Below are positions 7,449 through 15,876 of a stretch of DNA of 64,000 bases, one piece after another. Source of the stretch: Mucilaginibacter oryzae (GTDB taxonomy: Bacteria > Bacteroidota > Bacteroidia > Sphingobacteriales > Sphingobacteriaceae); assembly GCF_003148845.1 (NCBI RefSeq), contig NZ_QGHA01000015.1, forward strand, positions 1-64,000, given 5' to 3'. Each line of letters starts with the position of its first letter. Within the stretch, counting starts at the first letter, position 1. A model generated the notes under the pieces. It saw only the letters and a program-made list of their open reading frames with translations, made no database searches and was not told the origin of the DNA. The position numbers were made by a program, and so were the translations under genes.

Positions 7449-7829
7449 TTAACTCCCCATTTTCTCCTTCATCTTCTCCCGCATTTCGGCCTCAAAATCC
7501 TGGTATTGCTTAAACTGATCTGCGGTAAATACGGCTTTCAGCTCATTGTCTTTATCTTTTAACAGGGCTTTTGCCTGCTTAAACTTTTGCAACCGACCGG
7601 CATCGCCCTTAATAATTGGCTCCATTTTTTGGGCGTATTTGAGGTTGATGGCCTGCACTTTGGTTTGCTGATCAGTATTGAGCTTCAGTTTGCTGGTCAT
7701 CATTTCGGTTTGAAATTGGGCGCGCTGTTCGGGTGTTTTATTTTTCAGGTCGGCTCCGGTTTGCGCCATCGCGGGGCGGCCCGCAAAAAGGACCAATGTT
7801 AAAATTGTTATGCCTAATATCTTTTTCAT
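7449..7829 (-). CDS. small secreted helical protein, Spy/CpxP- or DUF4890-like
   Basis: The ATG at 7829 gives 126 residues with a signal peptide (MKKILGITILTLVLFAGRPAMAQ). This is preferred over the upstream ATG, which would overlap the previous gene. The mature part is all charged helix with KTPEQRAQFQTEMMTSKLKLNTDQQTKVQAINLKYAQKM, matching the LTxxQ-type repeat of Spy/CpxP-like periplasmic proteins, and ends in a Met/Lys/Glu-rich tail. It is probably a periplasmic chaperone-like or stress protein. It follows the lipoprotein gene by five bases and is clearly the last gene of that operon. Confidence 0.75.
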   Translation of the reverse strand: MKKILGITILTLVLFAGRPAMAQTGADLKNKTPEQRAQFQTEMMTSKLKLNTDQQTKVQAINLKYAQKMEPIIKGDAGRLQKFKQAKALLKDKDNELKAVFTADQFKQYQDFEAEMREKMKEKMGS

Positions 7830-7834
7830 ATTGC

Positions 7835-8569
7835 TTACCATTGAATATTGTATGATGCCCCGCTGTTTAAAATGAGGGTAGCCTTGTTATCGCCCTTAAA
7901 CGAGATGGTGCCATTAAAGTTAAAACTTTTGCCCGATGATGATGCACCGCTGATAGCAACGGCAGCCGTTCCGGATAAAATTTTGAGTGTGGTTTTATCA
8001 ACATTGATATTGCTCGATTTAATGCTGAGCGTACTGGTGAACGAGTAATTACGGCCGATGCGGGATGTTTGGCTGCCGTTGCGGGTGTAGGTTGTGTTAA
8101 GTATATAAGCGGACGCGGTTGGTGCAAGACCGGTTAGAACAAAGCCGCCGGTACTGTTATCGTTCGATGCCATACGAGGGCCATCATACTGGCTTTGGCC
8201 GCTAAAGTTGAAAGTAAGATCATTAGGTACGGCGCCCGAGCAATTGAGCAGGTAATTCCAGTTTAACGAATAATTATATGCCTGACTGGAACCCGCTACG
8301 CTTGATTTGGTGATGGACGAATCTTTAGCCACGCCGCAGCTAAGCTTAACGTTTTTATAAATAGTTACCGAACTGTTAACCTGCACTACAAACCCGCCGC
8401 TGGCCGGTATAATGGCATTGGTGGCCAGTTCGGCGGCATCGGCCTCAGTAACTGTGGTGTTTGATGTGCCGGAGGCGTTATCCTTTTTGCAGGAGTTTAA
8501 GCTAAGTGCTAAAATGGCTGCTATAGCCAATGCGCCCGATACTGCTTTGGTTTTAAATGTGTTTTTCAT
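7835..8569 (-). CDS. putative lipoprotein of unknown function
   Basis: This 244-residue protein has a lipoprotein signal peptide ending LSLNSC, followed by KKDN, so it should be lipidated and envelope-bound. The mature part is rich in Ser, Thr and Asn with alternating hydrophobics (FVLTGLAPTASAYILNTTYTR, LSIKSSNINVDKTTLKILSG), suggesting an all-beta fold. No enzyme motif was recognised. It is the middle gene of three: the Arg/Val-rich small protein lies 32 bases upstream and the helical Spy-like protein 5 bases downstream. Confidence 0.75.
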   Translation of the reverse strand: MKNTFKTKAVSGALAIAAILALSLNSCKKDNASGTSNTTVTEADAAELATNAIIPASGGFVVQVNSSVTIYKNVKLSCGVAKDSSITKSSVAGSSQAYNYSLNWNYLLNCSGAVPNDLTFNFSGQSQYDGPRMASNDNSTGGFVLTGLAPTASAYILNTTYTRNGSQTSRIGRNYSFTSTLSIKSSNINVDKTTLKILSGTAAVAISGASSSGKSFNFNGTISFKGDNKATLILNSGASYNIQW

Positions 8570-8601
8570 GATGTTGCTTGTTAATTGGTTTATGTGTTTT
8601 A

Positions 8602-8805
8602 TTAATGATGAACTACTATTACCCGGCGGCGGGCTACTACAACCGGGCGGGCCACTACCACGCGCCTAACCGGGCGAACGATAACGGTGCGTGCCGGAGC
8701 CACTACTACACGGCGAACAGGTCGCCTTACAATCACGCGTGTTTGCGCTTCTGTTTTTACAATGCCTGCAAGGGCGAGGCAGATAATTAAAATGATCTTT
8801 TTCAT
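8602..8805 (-). CDS. tiny secreted Arg/Val-rich repeat protein
   Basis: This 67-residue protein starts with a clear signal peptide (MKKIILIICLALAGIVKTEAQ). The 46-residue mature part holds about 18 Val and 13 Arg and no acidic residue. It is built of tandem units such as VIVRRPVRRVVVA and VIVRPVRRVVVA and ends VIVVHH. It would be a strongly basic beta-prone polypeptide in the periplasm or outside the cell. No family was recognised. The opposite strand is also open, but the signal peptide and the operon position (32 bases before a lipoprotein gene) support this strand. Possible roles are binding anionic surfaces or polymers; this is a guess. Confidence 0.65.
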   Translation of the reverse strand: MKKIILIICLALAGIVKTEAQTRVIVRRPVRRVVVAPARTVIVRPVRRVVVARPVVVARRRVIVVHH

Positions 8806-8861
8806 GATGTTTGGTTTTTAATGTTATTTATAGGTTTGACGCCGATTTGATAGCCAGGTTT

Positions 8862-9677
8862 TTATATCTCCGGCGAAGCTGAAAAAGGAGGGGTTGAACT
8901 GACTTTTCCACAAGGCGAAGTTTTAGGCTTAACCCAATTGATAAACCCCTGCATTACCAGCCTGAAAGGGTTATGGCTTAAAAAACCGGTAGTTAAACCG
9001 TAACGTACAGGTTCGGTTTCGGGTTGATAGGTGCCGAAAAGCCTGTCCCAGATAATGAATACGCCGCCGAAGTTTTTATCAATATAAATAGGATTACTGC
9101 CATGGTGTACCCGGTGGGATGATGGCGTATCCATCACTTTTTCAATAGCGCCAAGCTTGCCGATGGCCTCTGTATGTAAAAAGAACTGGTAGCCGAGGTT
9201 AAGCACATACGATATCACAATAAAATTGGTAGGTAAGCCAAGCAATGCCGCCGGTATAAAAAACAGCGGACTAACAATGGCCGAAAACCAGTTTAACCGA
9301 TAAGCCGCCGTAAGGTTAATATTCATTGCCGAATGGTGGATTAGGTGAAAAGCCCAAAGCGGTTTCCAAACATGTGATACGCGGTGAAACCAGTAGTAAA
9401 TAAAATCGGCAGTGATAAAAGTGAGCAGAAATATCCAACCGTTATGTGGTAATTTGATGGGCGATAAGGCGGCAAAAAAGCCAAGAACGGCGAGCTGATA
9501 CCCTGCAAAAATATACTTGGAAAACTGAAAGCCGGCAAATACAGCAAGGTTGGCCAGCGTTTCTTTTACCTCGTAAGCGTGGCGCTCCTTTTTCCAGCTC
9601 CAGATAATTTCGGTAGAGATCAGTACCAGGAGAAATAACAGGATGTATATTCGGTATGGACCTATGTGGTGTTTCAT
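8862..9677 (-). CDS. sterol desaturase / fatty acid hydroxylase family membrane protein
   Basis: This 271-residue membrane protein has the His clusters of the di-iron hydroxylase family: HRVSH at about residues 98-102, HLIHHS at 111-116 and HRVHHGSN at about 189-196, the last two forming the diagnostic HxxHH pair. Several hydrophobic helices surround them. The enzyme would use O2 and a di-iron centre to hydroxylate or desaturate a lipid at the inner membrane; the substrate is not predictable. Its C-terminus (SSTPPFSASPEI) is encoded by a repeated element (8870-8893) also found at 9917 and 11792, so the last residues may be recently acquired. Confidence 0.88.
   Translation of the reverse strand: MKHHIGPYRIYILLFLLVLISTEIIWSWKKERHAYEVKETLANLAVFAGFQFSKYIFAGYQLAVLGFFAALSPIKLPHNGWIFLLTFITADFIYYWFHRVSHVWKPLWAFHLIHHSAMNINLTAAYRLNWFSAIVSPLFFIPAALLGLPTNFIVISYVLNLGYQFFLHTEAIGKLGAIEKVMDTPSSHRVHHGSNPIYIDKNFGGVFIIWDRLFGTYQPETEPVRYGLTTGFLSHNPFRLVMQGFINWVKPKTSPCGKVSSTPPFSASPEI
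8870..8893. repeat. short dispersed repeat CCGGCGAAGCTGAAAA, copy 1
   Basis: It shares CCGGcGAaGCTGAAAAAG-AGGGG with 9917-9940, and the first part with 11792-11805. This copy forms the 3' end of the hydroxylase gene. Confidence 0.5.
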
Positions 9678-9704
9678 TTTTTAGTGTTTTAAATTCTAAC
9701 CCGT

Positions 9705-9847
9705 TGTCATTTCGACGAACTGCGAAGGGTGGCGCGGGAGAGTGAGGAGAAATCTTCTACGCCCTGTTAGGCGGATATGCAAGGCGTAGAAGATTTCTCT
9801 TTCGCCCCAATGCTCGGAATCCTCCCGGCTGCTCTATCGAAATGACA
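9705..9847. repeat. hairpin intergenic repeat, GTCATTTCGACGAA type
   Basis: TGTCATTTCGA (9705-9715) is the exact inverse of TCGAAATGACA (9837-9847). Inner arms AGAAATCTTCTACGCC and GGCGTAGAAGATTTCTC pair as a long stem. This third dispersed hairpin family fills most of the gap between the hydroxylase and the response-regulator gene. Confidence 0.8.
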
Positions 9848-9916
9848 TTTTTTATTTTAGTTGCAAGGCAACAGGAATAAAAGTACACAGCAAACCCACT
9901 CCGAGACCTGCAAATC

Positions 9917-9940
9917 CCGGTGAGGCTGAAAAAGAAGGGG
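9917..9940. repeat. short dispersed repeat, copy 2
   Basis: CCGGTGAGGCTGAAAAAG-AAGGGG is close to 8870-8893. It lies just beyond the stop codon of the LytTR response regulator, the same relative place as copy 1. Confidence 0.45.
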
Positions 9941-9949
9941 ATGAAGTGT

Positions 9950-10729
9950 TTAGTTGTTCATCCAGCTTTTAAACTCGGGTGCGCGGGCTTTGCTGATGAG
10001 GATCCGCTCGGCAGGTTCGGGATTGATTTTAACGGCCAGGCGGCCGTTGAAATAAAAATCAACTTCGGTTATGGCATCGCGGTTAATAATAAACTGACGG
10101 TTTGCCCGGAAAAACAGCTGCGGATCAAGTTGCTGCTCCAATTGTTCCATCGTAAACTCCATGATGTACTGGCGGCTATCGGTGGTATGCGCATAAACAA
10201 TTTCGTTGGCGGTATAAAACCAGGCTATCTTATTAGCCTCTACCGGGATCAGTTTTTCGCGAAAATGGACCAGGAATGATTTTTTGTAAGATCGGGTAAG
10301 CTGGCTAATCTGCGCAAGCAGAGCCTCCATATCAGGAGCAACTGTTGCGGGTTGTGATTTTGAAAAGAAGTTGTGATACTTTTGCAGTGCCCGTTCAATC
10401 TCCTGTTCATCAAAAGGTTTCAGTACATAATCAATACCGTTGTTTTTAAAAGCGGGCAGGGCATAATCATTATAGGCTGTGACAAATATCACCGGCTTGC
10501 TGATGCTTACCCGCTTAAATATATCAAACGATACGCCGTCGGCCAGGCGTATATCCATAAAAACGAGGTCGTACAGGCCCTCGTTGCCTGTAAACCAATT
10601 AATGCTTTCGGTAACCGATGGCAGGGTGCTTGCTATAATTATACCCTCATCCAACTGTTTTAGGGTGCGGATCAGCGCGCGGGCCGTGGCCGCTTCGTCT
10701 TCAACAATTACAACACGTGGCGATATCAT
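9950..10729 (-). CDS. LytTR-family response regulator
   Basis: This 259-residue protein begins with a receiver domain (residues 5-120): VVIVEDEAATARA, the phospho-acceptor Asp in LVFMDIRLADG, VIFVTAYNDYALPAF and the Lys in VLKPFDEQE. The C-terminal LytTR DNA-binding domain (about 150-255) has KSFLVHFREKLIPVEANKIAWFYTANEIVYAHT and FFRANRQFIINRDAI. Its ATG overlaps the last four bases of the kinase gene, so the pair is cotranscribed and translationally coupled. The kinase-response regulator pair matches the LytS/LytR-like systems of Bacteroidota. The stimulus is unknown. Confidence 0.93.
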   Translation of the reverse strand: MISPRVVIVEDEAATARALIRTLKQLDEGIIIASTLPSVTESINWFTGNEGLYDLVFMDIRLADGVSFDIFKRVSISKPVIFVTAYNDYALPAFKNNGIDYVLKPFDEQEIERALQKYHNFFSKSQPATVAPDMEALLAQISQLTRSYKKSFLVHFREKLIPVEANKIAWFYTANEIVYAHTTDSRQYIMEFTMEQLEQQLDPQLFFRANRQFIINRDAITEVDFYFNGRLAVKINPEPAERILISKARAPEFKSWMNN

Positions 10730-11748
10730 ACTTTAAGCGGTAGTTTAACAATGAAGTCATCTGCGGTTTTAATGATCTCAATTTCCCGACCCGTCATTAT
10801 TTTAAAACGCTCGTTTAGGTTGGCCAACCCGATGCCGGTGCTGTTTTCGGGCGAAGATATTGGCTGCAGGTTGTTGCTAACCACCAGCAAACCGTTAAAC
10901 ACATAGATATTTACAACAAGCGGATCGTTAAGTGTGGCGGCATTATGCTTAACCGCGTTTTCGAGCAGGGGCTGCAGCGAAAGGTGGGGCAGCTGATAGG
11001 AGAGGTAAGCGGAATCTACATTAATGTTCAGCCTGAAAGCTTTTTCGAGCCGCATAGTAACCGGTTGCGCGAACGAGCGGAGCATGGTTAGCTCATTGGC
11101 TACAGTAACGAGGTTCACTTTGGTGCGAACGAGGGCATACCGGAAAACATTCGATAATTCCTTCAGATATTTTTGCGCCATAGCCGGATCTTCTGCAATG
11201 ATGGCCGAAAGGCTGCTTAAAGAATTGAACAGAAAGTGCGGATTCATTTGCTCTTTCAGCAATTCAAGTTCTGAAGCCATATAGGCTGTTTTTAACCGGG
11301 CGTTCTCTAAATCTTTTTGCCTGGTTTGGCGAAGTAAAAAAACGATCCTGATCAATATAACAATCAGGATGCAGCTAATGCCAAATCGTGTAAAATAACC
11401 CGCGGCCAGCCCTCCCGGAACGCCATCATATCCAAACCAGGCACGCTGTATAATTAAGCCTGTTACCAGGCTTACCAAAGCAACAAGCGCGTTGCAAAAC
11501 AAGTACGCCCAATAACGTTTTTGATCTCGATAAACGGACAAATAACCGCCCGGTTTTATATTGAGGTAGAAGATGAGACAGCAAAAAGCGGCGTTATAAA
11601 AAGCCTGGAAACACCATTCGGCAAGGTTAAACTTCCAGTAGTGGGCAACAATACCGTTTTCGCGCAGGGCCAGTAGTTTGCCCGAGTTTACCATCAGCCC
11701 AATTAGTAATGAACTGTATAAACAAATACGCTTTTCGGTGTTATCCAT
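10726..11748 (-). CDS. LytS/YpdA-type sensor histidine kinase
   Basis: This 340-residue protein has about four membrane helices in its first 150 residues (YSSLLIGLMVNSGKLL, WCFQAFYNAAFCCLIFYL, YLFCNALVALVSLVTGLI, FGISCILIVILIRIVFLL). A His_kinase domain follows, with the phospho-acceptor His in LKEQMNPHFLFNSLSSLSAII. The ATP-binding part holds PLLENAVKHNAA (N box) and STGIGLANLNERF (G box). It phosphorylates the LytTR regulator encoded immediately downstream (4-base overlap). A perfect palindrome lies 17 bases upstream of the start codon and could be the autoregulatory site. Confidence 0.92.
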   Translation of the reverse strand: MDNTEKRICLYSSLLIGLMVNSGKLLALRENGIVAHYWKFNLAEWCFQAFYNAAFCCLIFYLNIKPGGYLSVYRDQKRYWAYLFCNALVALVSLVTGLIIQRAWFGYDGVPGGLAAGYFTRFGISCILIVILIRIVFLLRQTRQKDLENARLKTAYMASELELLKEQMNPHFLFNSLSSLSAIIAEDPAMAQKYLKELSNVFRYALVRTKVNLVTVANELTMLRSFAQPVTMRLEKAFRLNINVDSAYLSYQLPHLSLQPLLENAVKHNAATLNDPLVVNIYVFNGLLVVSNNLQPISSPENSTGIGLANLNERFKIMTGREIEIIKTADDFIVKLPLKV

Positions 11749-11764
11749 CAGGTAAAGCTAATTG

Positions 11765-11788
11765 AATTCATTACAACTGTAATGAATT
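11765..11788. promoter_or_regulatory. perfect 11-base-arm palindrome upstream of the kinase operon
   Basis: AATTCATTACA (11765-11775) and TGTAATGAATT (11778-11788) are exact inverses around a 2-base centre. The site is 17 bases ahead of the kinase start codon and is AT-rich without a following T-run, so an operator fits better than a terminator. Confidence 0.6.
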
Positions 11789-11791
11789 AAC

Positions 11792-11805
11792 CCGGCGAAG
11801 CTGAA
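11792..11805. repeat. short dispersed repeat, partial copy 3
   Basis: CCGGCGAAGCTGAA matches the first 14 bases of the copy at 8870. It stands in the gap between the kinase and the 500-residue protein gene. Confidence 0.4.
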
Positions 11806-11833
11806 ATATTGACCGTTGAAGCGGTATAAAACG

Positions 11834-11849
11834 CGTGGTTTAAACCACG
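11834..11849. repeat. 16-base perfect palindrome
   Basis: CGTGGTTTAAACCACG is fully self-complementary. It lies about 85 bases upstream of the kinase start and about 85 bases beyond the stop of the next gene, in a spacer holding several repeats. It may be an intergenic repeat or part of a distant operator; no T-run follows. Confidence 0.5.
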
Positions 11850-11932
11850 ATACCTTTCCCTTTTAAAACAGCATGAATGAGAAAGATATCTCCAGGCAAA
11901 AATACCGGCCTTACCGTTTTATCGCCTTAAAA

Positions 11933-13441
11933 TTAAGCGATATCTATCTCCGTCCTCGGGTCGGCCTCTTTTTCGGCAGCCAGCTTTTGCTGGGCAAGCA
12001 CCTCCGGCGATTCGCAGGCATAGCCAAACAGGCAGCGATCTTTAATAATGGCTGCTACCTCCGGCGGTACAAATTGCTCCCAGCCTTCGGCTCCCTGCTT
12101 AATAAGCTGCAGCACATTATCGGTATCAACATTCAGGTTATTTTCATTATAGTGCCTGATATCTTCAATTTTGTTGTTGGCTATCAGGTAGCGGTATAAA
12201 TCAATGAGGTGGGCCGGTAAGTAAAAGCGTAAACAATTCCAGATCACGCCGTCGCGCAGGGTTGGGTAAATAAACAGTTTTACCTTGCGGCTAAACAACG
12301 TAGCGAATGATTCGAGGATGCCGCCCGGAAGGTCTTTATAATGCTCTTCAGAAAATATGTATTCGAGGTTAGGGAAGCCCAGCACCACGCCCATTTTAAG
12401 CTTGGTGATTTTTGAAAGGTAGGCCACCAGCTTATAATACTCATGAAAATTGGAGATCATTACCGTTTGCCCCAATGAGCAAAGGATATCTACACGGTCA
12501 AGAAAATCCTTTTCGTCAATATCGGCATTGATATCGGCATTGCGTTCTTTTAAAGCCTGTAGGGTAAGTTCGGTAACTACCACTACGTTATCCTTGTCTA
12601 CATCGGGTTCCTGCAAAAACTGCTTTACGCCGGTATTGAGCATATCCATATGCACATTAATAACCGGGCGGAAACGGCCGCGTACCATTACCAGGTGCTT
12701 TTTATATAAAGCTTCGGATGGCTGCTGGTTTTTTCCATCGGGGCCAAACAGCGCGGCATCCGAAAAACCGTACTTTACCAGGTGCAGGCTCATCAGGCGG
12801 TTATCTACCTTGGTAAAGTTAGGGCCTTCAAAGCGGATCATATCGATCTGGATCCTGTCGCGCGAGAGGTTATCCATCAGCGAAAGCAGGAAAACCGGTG
12901 GAATTTCATTGTAATAAAAACAAGCATACATCAGGTTTACACCTAATATGCCTACCGCCTGCTGCTGCAGGTTGTTATCATTATCCAGCAGCTTAACGTG
13001 GATGATCACATCATTATACTGCCCGTTTGGCTCCAGCTGAAAGCGTACACCCATCCAGCCGTGCCCTTCGTTGGTTTTATTGTAATTAAGCGCCGATACG
13101 GTATCCGCGAAAGCGAAAAACGTTGAAGTATCGCCACGCTGGGCGCCAAGGCGCTCCATAATGAGGCCATATTCGTGGGCGAGCATGGCCATCAGGCGGG
13201 GTTCGCTTACATAGCGCCGTGTTTGCTGCACACCATAAATGGCATCAGAAAAAAGCATATCATAAGCCGACATGGTTTTGGCGATGGTGCCCGATGATGC
13301 ACCTGCTTTAAAAAAGTTGGCTGCTACGTCCTGGCCGGCGCCAATTTCGGCAAATGAGCCATAAATTTCGGGGTTAAGATTAATGGCCAGTGCTTTTTGC
13401 TTGGTCCCAATATCTTTATTGTGAATGGCATTCATACCCAA
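11933..13441 (-). CDS. conserved 502-residue cytosolic protein, function uncertain
   Basis: I recognise the opening (NPEIYGSFAEIGAGQDVAANFFKAGASSGTIAKTMSAYDMLFSDAIYG) as a conserved family widespread in Bacteroidota and some other bacteria. I recall it carrying inconsistent database names such as nicotinate-nucleotide adenylyltransferase or TonB-dependent receptor. No nucleotidyltransferase HxGH motif, signal peptide or barrel is visible, so those names are not supported here. Features seen: the Gly/Ala-rich N-terminus, a polar centre (NEGHGWMGVRFQLEPNGQYNDVIIHVKLLDND), RFEGPNF and a helical C-terminal third. It is a single gene. Confidence 0.8.
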   Translation of the reverse strand: MGMNAIHNKDIGTKQKALAINLNPEIYGSFAEIGAGQDVAANFFKAGASSGTIAKTMSAYDMLFSDAIYGVQQTRRYVSEPRLMAMLAHEYGLIMERLGAQRGDTSTFFAFADTVSALNYNKTNEGHGWMGVRFQLEPNGQYNDVIIHVKLLDNDNNLQQQAVGILGVNLMYACFYYNEIPPVFLLSLMDNLSRDRIQIDMIRFEGPNFTKVDNRLMSLHLVKYGFSDAALFGPDGKNQQPSEALYKKHLVMVRGRFRPVINVHMDMLNTGVKQFLQEPDVDKDNVVVVTELTLQALKERNADINADIDEKDFLDRVDILCSLGQTVMISNFHEYYKLVAYLSKITKLKMGVVLGFPNLEYIFSEEHYKDLPGGILESFATLFSRKVKLFIYPTLRDGVIWNCLRFYLPAHLIDLYRYLIANNKIEDIRHYNENNLNVDTDNVLQLIKQGAEGWEQFVPPEVAAIIKDRCLFGYACESPEVLAQQKLAAEKEADPRTEIDIA

Positions 13442-13576
13442 TTAAATTATAGTTTGCGGTTAGTCAACCGTGCTAAGAAGACCTAAAATTACACTTTTTA
13501 TTGCAAAGAGGTGTTAAGATAATATCACAAAATGATAAAGCGCTGGTTTTAAATGTATCGATGACATAAAACGATT

Positions 13577-15802
13577 TTATTTACCGTTGATTATAGCTGT
13601 TGCCCTTTCAAGCAGCTCATCACGCCCGGCGCGGATTCCATTTATGGTTGGTTCGATGTGCTCATCTATTTTTACACCCTTACGCTGGCTTTCAGTACCG
13701 TCGGGATATAATACTCCTAAAGCGGATATACCGGTGTGGAGGCCTCCGGGGAGCAGGATCGAAGCAACGCCGCCATCGGCCCCCGCGGTTATACTTCCAA
13801 TCACCTTTACATCAGGCGAACTTTGAAACTCCATAGTGGTGTATTCGGCGGCGCTTTGCGTGGCTTCGTTTACAATAACAACAACTTTGCCCTTGTAGTT
13901 ATCTTCAACAAGGATAGAGAGCGGGGCGCTAATCTCCATTAAGCCAGGCGACAAAAGCCCCATCGTTCTGAATTTAACAAAAGGGCGTATACCGGCTTTG
14001 CTAACAGGTATAAACCAGTAAGGAACGGTTTCTGATGGATAGCAACGCATATCTATAATAATCCCTTTGGTGCCGTTAAATAGTTGTTTTATAACAGGCA
14101 AGTCGCGGTTATGATACCTGCCGGGGTATAAATAGCCAATATTGTTATTAATGAGCTTGTAGGCTGGTTTTTGGTAATTGCTGTCTGCTAATTTTTCAAA
14201 ATTTGCGTGGCCGGATATAATGGCGCGTATAGAACCCTGTTTGTCTACACCGGGTTTTTGTATACCAATTTTAAAGTTGGGGTTGTTGCTGCGCAGCAAA
14301 TATTTTAAAGGCATATCGCGCAGCTGGGTTTGATAATTGGAGGCTGAAGTTATAGGTAAATACTTTTTGATGAGCGCGGCAACGGGCTGGCCGTTAATCG
14401 ATGTAATAACATCGCCAATTTTAAAGCTTTTACGTACTATGTCGCTATCGGCTATATAACCCGTAATTACCAGTTTACCTTGTATAAATTTAGCCGTGAA
14501 GGGTGTTAGGTACTTACCGCGATAAGCTTCAAGTTCGGGCGTAGTCCACAGATCGGCATGGGTATCGTGGATGCTGGAAATAAGGGCGAGCGTGGTTAAA
14601 ACATATTGCTGCGCGTTATTATCATTTATAAACTGTGGGATGAATTGAGGCAGCACTTTGTTCCAATTACCGGTTAAATGGCGGTAAGGGTAAAAATACC
14701 TGATCATGTTCCAATACCTGAAAAGGCAAAGCAGCCTGAAGCCCGCATCCGGATATTTCATCAGCGCGTAATCCTGTTCGTGTTGAAAAACCGGCCCGTT
14801 GGGGAACGAGATGTAAAAATTTTCAACATCATGATAATTGAGCACATTACTTAGTTTGGCAGTAAGCGAAGGGCTGAGCACGGAGCGGTCAAAAAGGTTT
14901 CCGTAATCGGGCAATATACTCTCGGTGTTGCCTCTGTACGGTTTGCAGGTAGGGCAGGGGTTAAATGTGCCAATCCTGTCAAGCCATTGTTCAAGTACCT
15001 TACTTAGCGTGGTATCATCATTTGCTTTTAACACACCCGGCATTACCCGGAACAATTCGGCATCCATATTTACATTACCCACCGAAACCGCGCTATGGTG
15101 ATACTTTATAAAACCCCATACCTGTGCAAGCATAGTTAAATTAAGCAGTTTGCGCGGCGTTAATTTGATATCGTTTATGCCCGAGCCTTTGTTAAAAACG
15201 GTATCCCGCTCGGCTTTGGCAAGCACTATTTGCTTTGGTGCAGCCTCATTTATCGGTTTCCCGTCGATATAAAGGCGCACGTTATCAACCCAAATTTTCC
15301 CTTTACCTATAAGGCGTGCACCGCCTACAATTTTGGTGGCAATCTTATCGTTATAAGGCAGTTTAATGCTGTATTCGGTAAAGTTGGTGGTGCCTTTTAT
15401 TTTTTGATTGCTCATATCGTCGCCGGCTTCGGTACCGGTAACCTGGAGCCAGAAGCCTGCCCAGCCATCTACATTTTCTGTTTTCAGATAACCGCGTAAT
15501 TCAATTTCTTTTCCTTTAAATGTTGCGGGGATATTAAAGCCAGTGGCGCCTATGTCAATATCCTTGCCCTTGTTGCTGATGGATACGGAATATTTGCCTT
15601 CCTGTTTAATAACACTATCTAATTTGAAATTATAGATATCGGCCACATCGGCGAGGTATGTCCATCCGGCAGGAAACGGGCGGGCAGGGTCGATAGTTTC
15701 CATATCGCCCCGAAATTTTACCTGGGCGTAGGATGGATTAAATGCAAAGAAAAGAACTAAAATAACGAAGGATTTACTGAGCATAGCGCGTAATTGAGGC
15801 AT
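13577..15802 (-). CDS. secreted S41-family peptidase with PDZ domain
   Basis: This 741-residue protein has a signal peptide (about residues 7-26, MLSKSFVILVLFFAFNPSYAQ; Met7 may be the real start). A beta-sandwich, carbohydrate-binding-like region at about 30-185 (GFWLQVTG, KIWVDNVRLYIDG) is followed by a helical linker with two CxxC-type cysteines (FNPCPTCKPY). A PDZ-like domain (SFKIGDVITSINGQPVAALIKKY) and the S41 catalytic domain follow, with the nucleophile Ser in NEATQSAAEYTTMEF. Its role is probably periplasmic protein or peptide degradation. It stands alone on the minus strand. Confidence 0.88.
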   Translation of the reverse strand: MPQLRAMLSKSFVILVLFFAFNPSYAQVKFRGDMETIDPARPFPAGWTYLADVADIYNFKLDSVIKQEGKYSVSISNKGKDIDIGATGFNIPATFKGKEIELRGYLKTENVDGWAGFWLQVTGTEAGDDMSNQKIKGTTNFTEYSIKLPYNDKIATKIVGGARLIGKGKIWVDNVRLYIDGKPINEAAPKQIVLAKAERDTVFNKGSGINDIKLTPRKLLNLTMLAQVWGFIKYHHSAVSVGNVNMDAELFRVMPGVLKANDDTTLSKVLEQWLDRIGTFNPCPTCKPYRGNTESILPDYGNLFDRSVLSPSLTAKLSNVLNYHDVENFYISFPNGPVFQHEQDYALMKYPDAGFRLLCLFRYWNMIRYFYPYRHLTGNWNKVLPQFIPQFINDNNAQQYVLTTLALISSIHDTHADLWTTPELEAYRGKYLTPFTAKFIQGKLVITGYIADSDIVRKSFKIGDVITSINGQPVAALIKKYLPITSASNYQTQLRDMPLKYLLRSNNPNFKIGIQKPGVDKQGSIRAIISGHANFEKLADSNYQKPAYKLINNNIGYLYPGRYHNRDLPVIKQLFNGTKGIIIDMRCYPSETVPYWFIPVSKAGIRPFVKFRTMGLLSPGLMEISAPLSILVEDNYKGKVVVIVNEATQSAAEYTTMEFQSSPDVKVIGSITAGADGGVASILLPGGLHTGISALGVLYPDGTESQRKGVKIDEHIEPTINGIRAGRDELLERATAIINGK

Positions 15803-15876
15803 AGGTTTTGGTTTGTTGGTTGCTGTTTAAAACGGATAAGCAATTCCAATAATATCTAATAGTACAAATAATTTTC

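Noticed and set aside
8578..8790. Plus-strand ORF rich in Tyr, Asn, His and Ala, opposite the Arg/Val protein
   Set aside because: It is the complement of the Arg/Val repeat gene, lacks a sensible N-terminus, and the minus strand has a signal peptide and fits the operon.
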